Shown: positions 56,066-64,000 of the stretch, in pieces
Numbering within the stretch: the stretch's first letter is position 1
Layout: each line of letters begins with the position of its first letter
Source: Pestalotiopsis fici W106-1
Lineage: Eukaryota; Ascomycota; Sordariomycetes; Amphisphaeriales; Sporocadaceae
DNA: 64,000 nucleotides
Assembly (NCBI RefSeq): GCF_000516985.1
Contig: NW_006917092.1
Coordinates: 1,814,619 to 1,878,618 of the forward strand
Direction: 5' to 3'
Position numbers and translations under genes: made by a program
Notes under the pieces: model-generated
Told to the model about the DNA's origin: nothing
The model's database searches: none
Seen by the model: only the letters and a program-made list of their open reading frames with translations

Positions 56066-58113
56066 CGCAGGGCCGCCCCATCGTTATCGGCGAGGCCGTT
56101 TATAATGGGGTGGTTTGGGGGCCCATTTTATCCTGTCACCGACCAGCTTTCACAATACGGTATACGAGCACACCGCGAGGAGTTCCCCTCGGCGACCGAG
56201 GCGGCCATCGCTTGATGATGCCCAAAAGCTAAAACCATCCGGAAAGTCGAAAAGTAGTACAGTACATGGGCGGTGAGAGGAGAGACTGGCTTCGCTTTTC
56301 TTTGGCCGTTTGACATAAACTTACTGTGGTGCGAGCCCAATTGATGGGGGAATAACAGATATGGTGCAAGGTTCTTCCAAGCAAAGGGGGGAAATCATCG
56401 AAAGCACAACATTGTTGGCAATCCGACAAAACTCTTTTCCAGAGCGTTGAGATACCAATTTCACATGGTGGCGTTTCATGCAGGCATTTTACCAGGTTAT
56501 ACTTCCATACCCGCGGGCCTGGGTGTGATGGCTGACGTTGATACGTGACGAGATTTTTTTGCTTTGATCGTGTTGTCTTTTGTCACTTGTGTGAACGTAT
56601 GATTAGTTCTTGCTTCAGTGCTGGGATTATTTTTGCCATTCAAATTTTTTTTTCCTTTCGTAGTTTGACGGGGGGATCGTCAGGGACGGGGAGGACTGAC
56701 TCGTTTCCTGCTTGAGACGAGGTTACATTTCTGTATCGGGCATTTTTTCGGTATAACTTCTGTCAATGACCAAGTCTGCAATCATCACACCTGTGCTGTC
56801 GCAAATTTGCAGATTTAGTGAGCTTGGATGGCCTGACATTGGATGTCGGCTGGGATTCGACGTTCTACTTCGAGTAAAGTCGTGATATAGTTGGGGATCA
56901 TTCAGTAGCTCGGGTTGCTGGAGCTGTGAATATCTCGAGTTGAATATGATGATTTATTTTATTCATTTCGAAATCGCTTTTCCTCTCTCGGGAACCGACA
57001 TCGAGACGTATGAGCCAGGTCTATTCTTATATGTACCCACTATGGGTCTAGATCGATTACCTACAATTCTTCAGCAATTCGTCAGCTTTTCCTACAAGGG
57101 GTTGCGGCACTCTATGCCTCTAGTGATTTCCCAGGTTGGCAATTGCCGGAATCGCATTTCAATGTCTCGAAATGAAACGGGCATGGTGAGTAATGTATGC
57201 AGAGGTAAGCTTTGCCCTTCTGCAGTCAAGTTTTGCGGGGGAGTTCTCTTTTCTGGGTGACGTCCGAGAAAAGGGCCTACCCGCCGATGTTTGCTTGGCT
57301 TGATGAGGCCATGTAGATCTGGGGGTTTCCTTTACGCGACTTTAATTTTTTCTCTTGCTGGCATGGGTTGCTCAGAGCATCCGAGAGACCCTGTGTTTTA
57401 GAAGCGAGCCAATCAATATAAAAATACTGAGTCAGTAATTGAATTACACTACTGTGTAGAGGCGAGCAGCTTGCCCTTTTGGACTGTAAAAGTAGAGGTA
57501 GGATGGAGCCCTGGGCAGCTTAGGGAATTGCCATTCGGCAGCTAGCGATGAAGTTCGATCTATTCAACCCATGTAGCGCACTTGCTAGTGCCCATGTATG
57601 ATGGAGTGATAGACAGTCACAAGGCAAGTCTGTAGTACATAGACACTGATGCTCGCGTATCTGAAATTGGTATAAGTCCATGCTTACATAACCGAGGGCG
57701 GTAGTAGTGTATGTAGGTTCCTCGCTTATAGCCGTCGACGTTGCAGTGATGGTGACGCGTAGGCTGGATTGCGGCCGCGCCGTCGTATAGCAGCTGCAGA
57801 TAGCTAGCCGTAGATATTCCGTGCTAGATCCATAAAGGGGCAACGATGTGATGTGTGATGTAAGCCGACATGGTCCGACTCAGTCCTTTGCAGATAGCCA
57901 AATAGCATTGAGGAAATGTGCCCAAAGAGTGGCAGGGGTCCTGGGGGAATTCATTTGGCATTATTCCGTAGTATATCTTTGACCCAGGCCACAGGGCTGT
58001 CTGTTGGTCTAATGGTTCGGACCCGGGGAATCCTTCGAATGACTTGTTGAGGAGATTCATATATACTACACCGTCAAAATATTTCCCCATGGGCTGGCGG
58101 CAGCTGTAATAAT

Positions 58114-58133
58114 GAAGAAGAAGAAGAAGAAGA
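58114..58133 (+). repeat. GAA microsatellite
   Basis: About seven tandem GAA units in a gene-poor stretch. Confidence 0.9.
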
Positions 58134-59285
58134 CATGTACAACACCAGGATGTATCTTTTTTACAAGGCAAGGGCTGGGGTCCTGGCAAGCGAAGAAACA
58201 CTGAAGCACTTGGCAAGGTTGCAGAAGAACCACGTGGGATGTAAATGCCGTTGGAAGGGGTGAGGGGGACATACAGCATCGTGCATGAATTAGGGAGATT
58301 TCGTTTTTTTATTACATGGCTGTTGGCTGCATGGTAATCACCAACCCAGCAGCCAGCCAAACGTCGTAACCAAGAAAACTTCCAACGTCTTTTTTTTTTC
58401 CTCTCTTTCATTCCCTCTCTCTTTTTCGTTTCAGTGGACCCCGGGTAGGAGCGCCGCTAATGCGGGACTTAAAATTTGGGGGTCCTCAATTCCTCGCCAG
58501 GGAATCCTGGGTCTCTATGATTGCTGGCAGCTGCTGTCCACATCGCATATCGGCGACATGTCAGGGTTTAGTACGAGAGGGGAAAGAACCTGGAAGAGGG
58601 GGAGAAACGCCTTTTATGATTATTCCTCCTCTTCAATGGGCCTTGGGGATCCTCTTGGGTGCGGCATCTTTGCGATAACCGATTCCCGAAAGCGAGAAGT
58701 TTGCGAGATCGTCGCTGGTCGCCGCCGCGGCGGTTGTCATGTGGTTCACGAGGTGGATAACAAGAAAAACACTTGCACGACGCAGACCCGGAAAACTGGA
58801 ATCTGTAAACTTGCTTGGGATCACGCTTTCGAGTCCCCGGGACATGGTCTAACCTATCAGCGAGCATCTGGTCACTGCTGGGAATCTTTCTCCGTCAAAG
58901 CGTCATCATGTCACGCTCGTCAGAGATTTGACAATTGCCCTTGACAGATTTTACGGAGCCCACATTTGACGGCCTTGTCCCTACACGGTAGAGAGAGGTC
59001 AAGGACTGTTTTGCTGTGTGTGTACACACGACTGCTGTAGCCTGTGGTGGTGTCTACCATGACAGCTTCAGCTCGCGCAATCTGGCGACTATCCACATGA
59101 CGAACGATTCTTGCCCCCCTCCCCGTTGAACCCCAGCCAACGTTTCTCGACCCCTTGCTTTCTGGTGTACACTACTTACACAACGGCGCCAAGGCAGTAA
59201 TAAGTCATCAGTCCTGACGTTGCCGGCGGGCAAGCTTGGCAAGAGTCAGTTGGTCCCCTTCCCTGACGAGACGATAAGGTGGGAG

Positions 59286-59301
59286 AGGTAGGTAGGTAGG
59301 T
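59286..59301 (+). repeat. TAGG tandem repeat
   Basis: Four tandem AGGT units. The same motif recurs in other intergenic parts of the window. Confidence 0.85.
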
Positions 59302-59650
59302 ATGTACTGTAAAGGGTAGCCTGATACCGCCTACAGCCTACAGCCTACAGCCTCCTGCCCAGTCGTCCAAAGGCAGTAATAATATCGACGGTGATATGAC
59401 AGAAACGAAACCGTTCCCTTGCCTGTCCCCTGGTCTCAAAAGTGTGCTTACCCTCCGTGAATAATTTCGACAGCGATCTTTTTTTTTTTTTTGAGGCACA
59501 GGTGGCACGCATGGTTACGGCGACCATGTAAAGTTTGCAAGAGATTGGGCTGTTTTGGCGATGATCGACGCACTAGTAGGGGGGTTTGCTGCCGGGATAT
59601 GAGTGCAGACGCAAATACCTGATCCCACGCAATCAGTGGAGGAAAGTTCG

Positions 59651-59669
59651 AAAAAAAAAAAAAAAAAAA
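59651..59669 (+). repeat. Homopolymer run of 19 A
   Basis: Nineteen A bases, followed by GAAAGAAAA. It lies about 240 bases upstream of the second HET gene. Confidence 0.9.
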
Positions 59670-59904
59670 GAAAGAAAATGCTAGGGCCGACCGCTCATAT
59701 CTAGGAGGGCAATGTAGGGTAAAATAGACCCGGGGCCCATCAGGTAGGTAACTGGGCACATGATCTCAAAGGTTTGTCAAACTTACGATATTCCTTTGCT
59801 TGCCATCGTTCGAGAAGGAGCCCGGTACAGGAACGGAACAGGTCGCGAGAAAAAGCAATCATCTTCCCCACCGTAGTGGGAGTTAGATACAGACAGTCTC
59901 GAGA

Positions 59905-61055
59905 ATGGCAACGTACGGGGTGCACAGAGGGAGCATTTCCTACAAAAAGCTTGATACCTCAAAGCAAGAGTTCCGACTATTGGAGATTCGGCCTGCCGCC
60001 TCCGTCGAGGACCGCATCGAGGCGCGGCTGGTGACTGTACGCCTGAAAGACGAACCCGAGTTCATCGCGCTGTCCTCGCTGTATGGCTCGCCCTCCGAGT
60101 CGGAAAATGTCATTGTCAACGGCCGCCCAATCACCATCACGCTCCATTTGGCTCAGGCGCTGCGGCATATCCGCACCGTCTTGTTCCCCGGCTCCGCCCG
60201 CAACGGGGACGAACGGCTCCCCCCCAAGCGGCAGCAGCGAAGACCGCCGTTTTGGTTGCGGCAGTTGATGAAGGGTGTCAGCTCGATCCTGCCTAATCCC
60301 GAGGCCGAGAAAGATGTCCCGCTACGCGTATGGTTGGACGTGATTTGCGTCAACCAGTACGATGAGGTTGAGAGGTCACGACAGGTCCAGGATATGCGCC
60401 AGATATATACCGCAGCACAGATGACCGTCGGCTGGCTGGGCATGAAAACGGAGCACACGGAGGCCGGATTGGAGATCCTCATCGATATCGACAGGTGTAT
60501 GCCTCCGCGATGGGGCGACCCCGGAGACCGCGAGGAGCATCCAGAGAACTACTCCCCAAAGCATGCTTGGTTCCAGAAAGTCGATTACATTTGGAAGGAT
60601 GTGGAAGCCAACACGGAATCGCAACTACCGTCTTGCTGGCAAGGCTCCAACGATCTCATGAATCGTCCTTATTTCGCACGACGATGGATCCTCGAGGAGA
60701 TTGCTCGAGCGCGGTACCCGGCTTTCCTGGTTGGCGATACTATCCTGTCCTGGAGAACCATCCTCCGGCTACACCGAATGCTGGAGGAAGTCAAGTATGC
60801 TGATTCAGAGAACTTCCCGAAGGTAAGAACGTGGAGCATCCCGAGATGCGCTGCCTCTCTGATGTCATCCGTCTTGAATCATTTTACTGACACTGAATGC
60901 AGAAACACCAACACTTGGTCCCCACGCTGCCCATCGAGGCAGTGCAAGCCCTTTTAGATGACTTTGCTAGGAGAAGTGCCATGGAGGATACCCAAGCGCT
61001 AGACAACTCGACCAGCTCCCAGGAGGGAAAGAGTGCTACGAGTTCCCTCCATTAA
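59905..61055 (+). CDS. HET-domain protein, divergent
   Basis: Two exons: 59905-60822 and 60903-61055, giving 356 residues. The HET domain is recognisable but altered. The first block reads FIALSSLYGS at 53-62 instead of YxALSYxWG. The second is LRVWLDVICVNQYDEVERSR near 145-164, and QIYTAAQMTVGWLG follows. An insert of about 50 residues with a basic and proline-rich run (PPKRQQRRPP) separates the first and second blocks. RRWILEEIARARYPAFLVGD matches the usual FxRRWIxQE region. The protein is short for the family and ends with a serine-rich tail rather than a long C-terminal half. It may be a reduced HET gene. Start choice: the ATG at 59905 follows in-frame stops. Confidence 0.87.
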
Positions 61056-62645
61056 AACCACCAGATACCCACAATTTTGAGCGTTCTTCCACCATATAGA
61101 TACGAAGCTGCATAGGGTAGGAGTTTTCTTTAGACGGGGATTTAATGGTTTATTTTTGCACAACTGAAGCATACAGCGGGGGGTAAGATACGTCCATTCA
61201 TGGCTGGGCAAGCATTGAGTTTGCTTTTTTCTGGCTTCGTCAGACACGAGCGTAACGGAATCCTGGGAGCATCGCATGGACAGCAAATACGAATCAGAGC
61301 TGGGCTATAACGCAGCAATGAATGAAGGACTAGGCGAACGGCGTTGTCATCTATCTGTACTACTTGTAATATTTTCTCTAGAGACTCTCAAATATTTCAA
61401 GATTGCTAGATTCAGTGAGACATTCCACCTGCTCGTTGTCTTGTCGGCACAAATATTGGATCAGTGAGAGCTGTTTCCCTCCTCACATGCCGCAGCCAAA
61501 CGGCAAAGTAATATCTTGGGAAGAAGCTGTGAGAAAAGTTCCCCCAGTTATGCGGCTATGTTGTAATGATAGGCATGAATATGCAATCTCTCTCCTACCT
61601 ATATTCGTGCTGGAGCAATACCTAGAGAGGTGTGATTAGACGACATGGGCTCGAAATATACTAAATTAGCTCCGTCCTTCCATTCTCCCAAGCTGAAAAG
61701 AAAATCTATTTGACTAATACAACATCCGACCCGGGAATCTGGTTGACTAGATCATCGCAAGTCTGTGTGGTTTGTGGGTCCGGCGTATTAATAAAGTTAG
61801 AGTTTATGGCACCGCTTCCCGTCGCGGCCTGACTGATCTAGTTGTGCGTAAAGCTTAACATGCCCTAATCTAGACATGCTAGGCAGGTTGCTAGGCAGCT
61901 CGGGCAGGTTCCTTGGCAGGTCGAGGCAATTTGCTCAAGCAGTGAAGAAGTATGTTTCGTGAGCGCAATGTCATGACATCAATTGGCTGCCAAGACAACA
62001 ACTCTGTATCATTACATCAAGCAGGCCGGCCCTCGACTGAATGTTCGTACCTATGCAGCGATGACCACTTCGTGTCAGAGTCACCACCTATTGGCACTCT
62101 CCGGTGGAAACTTTGAATCCAAATTGTAAGAATTAGCATGTGATGCTATTCAGATCTGGCATCCTCGCTCGAGGCTGGTGTATGCTCAGCATTATGATCA
62201 CTCCAAACTTTCCAGCTAATCAAGTGCACGGTACCGAGAACATCAACAATATACTTGCCTAAAATAAGACAACCCCTTTTCAAATACATATTATAAATAA
62301 TGGTATAAATTAATTCAGTAAAATAATCTCTGCCCCAAAGAAACAAGGGATTTTCTGCATGCCAAATTTCATTATGCCCTCGTTTCTTCTTCTTTCCCCC
62401 CTCGTACCGTCCAATTAGTATACGGGAAGTTCCAGCCCCCGGACAACAAGTGCGCTAGCCCCTAGGTGTTTGTAGTCCAGGTTCAGGTAAGCGCCCCCGC
62501 AATGTTTTCCCCCGAGTTAGGCGGCTCCCAGAGCTTTTAATGGATGTACTTTCGGCGCGCGTCCTACAATTTCCCCAAACGCCAAAAGACGCGTTTCAGC
62601 GACACCAAAGAAAAAAGACGGTCGAGAGTTGAGAGATGTGCGAAC
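61056..62645. other. Intergenic, with an imperfect GGCAGG repeat
   Basis: No gene recognised. At 61875-61935 a short imperfect repeat of GGCAGG-type units appears. CT-rich sequence before 62646 may be the next gene's 5' leader. Confidence 0.5.
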
Positions 62646-64000
62646 ATGCCATCGCCACTGCCTGATGTGGCGACATCGTCGCCTCTGTCGTCGCCAGACT
62701 CCTTCGCTACGGCGAACGCGACACCTCCCAACCTACATGATGTCACCGTCACCGACATCAGCACGCCCGAGGATGATGGCACCCAGGTGAACTATCGCAA
62801 GGCAAAGCAGCTGCCGCCAGTAATTAAGCAGCACTGTCAAATCTATCTGGAGGAAAATCTGCACGTCCTTGGGATGAAAATGCTGGAAAGATTGCAATCT
62901 TGCAGCGGTTCAGAGAAATGGAACACTTACGGACAGAATGGCGATAACAGCAATGGCAGCGGCAGCGTCTATTGCCCACCTCCAAATCAGCTGGCCTTTC
63001 TGGGCACCCTGACGATACATCCGGACCTGACTACGCGGCCGCGAGAGGAAAATTGGACCGACGTGTCATCTGCCGCGATGGTCTACCTGCGCAGTGTCTT
63101 GCAGACAGTCGGCCCCATCAATGCCCGGTTTCAGGAAGCGTTCCAATTCGGGCAGAGCACGCGGCGGTCTCCCAACGGAGACAGCTCGGATGCCATGTAC
63201 GATGCCGGCGGCGCACCACAGCTCCATGGCAGGTACGGCAAGAACAGCGTCTGGCGACGGGGACAAGACTTCTTCAATGTCGTCGGCTGGGCGTTCAACT
63301 GCAGCGTCCTATACCCCAACCGATGGGAGTACTGGCGCCAGTGGCTCGAGTTTATGTGTGACGTCCTCGAGGCGGATATACTAGAACGGGCACGGATTGA
63401 CGAGGAAGAGCATGACCGTGCTGGTGGCGAGGAAGGCGAGTGCTCGTATGCAATGCTCTCTAATTCCATATTGGCAGGTTACCTCAATCAGTGCGAGAGG
63501 AAACGTACCAATGGCGCCAAGTCGCTCATGGCTGTCATCTTCGCCGACGGTCAGACCTCGTCGGCCAGGCAGTTCCAGGAAATTTGGGACAAGGAGCACA
63601 AGGGAATATCACGAGACAGGATCGTGAGAAAACGTAAAAGAAAGGTCAATATTGAAAAGGGTGATTTTGGTGGGCTGCTTGACGACGACTCAGTATACTC
63701 GTCCCAGAACTCAGAGCCACCACCTACGCCTCAAAAGCGGAGGAGCGGTTCGGAATCTCCTGCTCTACAAACTTCCTACGTGGAGTCGATTGCGCTACGG
63801 CAGCGGTTGTTTTACTTGCTATCCTATCTGTGCAACTTCCTACCCAAGCCACCGATCTCACTTCCGGACCTCTACGAGTTTTACGAGAGGGAGATTCGAC
63901 ATCTCCCTCTATCCATCTTCACAGCCTTTGTCGATTCCACCACGTCGTCGCTTCGGACGGATAGCCAGATTTCCATCCTCCAGAACATACTTTCGTTGTA
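62646..64000 (+). CDS. Unknown protein, 5' part, cut by the window edge
   Basis: An ATG at 62646 opens a frame that has no stop up to base 64000, giving at least 451 residues. The N-terminus is Ser/Pro/Thr-rich (PSPLPDVATSSPLSSPDS). A helical region follows (KQLPPVIKQHCQIYLEENLH). Then come WRRGQDFFNVVGWAFNCSVL and YWRQWLEFMCDVLEADILE, which look like a folded helical core. A basic KRKRK stretch and an acidic DDDS segment suggest a nuclear protein. I do not recognise the family. Because the frame has no end in the window, it is easily missed by frame-based searches that require a stop. Confidence 0.85.
   Translation, partial: MPSPLPDVATSSPLSSPDSFATANATPPNLHDVTVTDISTPEDDGTQVNYRKAKQLPPVIKQHCQIYLEENLHVLGMKMLERLQSCSGSEKWNTYGQNGDNSNGSGSVYCPPPNQLAFLGTLTIHPDLTTRPREENWTDVSSAAMVYLRSVLQTVGPINARFQEAFQFGQSTRRSPNGDSSDAMYDAGGAPQLHGRYGKNSVWRRGQDFFNVVGWAFNCSVLYPNRWEYWRQWLEFMCDVLEADILERARIDEEEHDRAGGEEGECSYAMLSNSILAGYLNQCERKRTNGAKSLMAVIFADGQTSSARQFQEIWDKEHKGISRDRIVRKRKRKVNIEKGDFGGLLDDDSVYSSQNSEPPPTPQKRRSGSESPALQTSYVESIALRQRLFYLLSYLCNFLPKPPISLPDLYEFYEREIRHLPLSIFTAFVDSTTSSLRTDSQISILQNILSL

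Larger units (their letters stand above)
56066..59904. other. 3.8 kb gene-poor stretch
   Basis: Frames here (longest 195 codons, 57824-58411 minus) lack any recognisable domain and contain a run of leucines from a GAA repeat. The stretch has several simple repeats: GAA near 58114, a T run at 59479, an A run at 59651, and TAGG at 59286. The HET-domain gene begins right after. Confidence 0.5.

Noticed and set aside
57824..58411. 195-codon minus frame
   Set aside because: Contains a leucine run made by a GAA microsatellite and no domain; likely accidental.

Overview
The window is nuclear DNA from a filamentous ascomycete (Pezizomycotina), most likely a Sordariomycete and probably of the order Hypocreales. 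This rests on spliced genes whose short introns (about 45-220 bases) have GTRNGT donors, CTAAC/CTGAC branch sites and YAG acceptors. It also rests on family content: two HET-domain proteins, a Pth11-type seven-helix protein, a STAND-like protein and a PTR2 peptide carrier, all typical of that subphylum. There are no operons, CRISPR arrays or bacterial signals. No intact transposon was recognised. The exact species cannot be named from the sequence.

Layout, left to right: an intergenic stretch with a tRNA-Gly(UCC); a secreted alpha/beta hydrolase (minus); a five-exon Pth11-type membrane protein (plus); a small unknown protein followed by an in-frame 96-base tandem duplication; then a divergent pair, a six-exon AAA+ ATPase (minus) and a five-exon STAND-like protein (plus), sharing about 0.7 kb of promoter. 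Next come a small multi-pass membrane protein, a PTR2 oligopeptide transporter whose start codon sits on a 4-base exon, and 3.5 kb without a recognisable gene. Then follow a steroid 5-alpha-reductase family enzyme and a MINDY-type deubiquitinase ending in a CaaX box.

From about 28.7 to 34.7 kb lie a secreted carboxylesterase and a secreted metallo-beta-lactamase-fold hydrolase, transcribed divergently, and beside them a neutral amino acid permease. This could be a small degradation-and-uptake group. A 4.3 kb gene-poor stretch with homopolymer and pyrimidine repeats separates it from a HET-domain protein, an unknown acidic protein and an isochorismatase-family hydrolase with an apparent signal peptide.

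The last third holds a PIF1-type helicase, a long-chain acyl-CoA synthetase whose peroxisomal AKL tail is encoded by its own last exon, a fungal kinase-fold protein, a nuclear-type 2-oxoglutarate oxygenase, a 4.9 kb gene-poor stretch, a second HET-domain protein, and an unknown gene that runs off the right edge.

Most genes look independent. The best places to look for something new are the AAA+/STAND-like divergent pair, the esterase/lactamase/permease group, the tryptophan-motif array plus CaaX box of the MINDY enzyme, and the splicing-dependent peroxisome signal. Gene models were assembled by hand from frames and splice consensus; no database search or transcript data was available.
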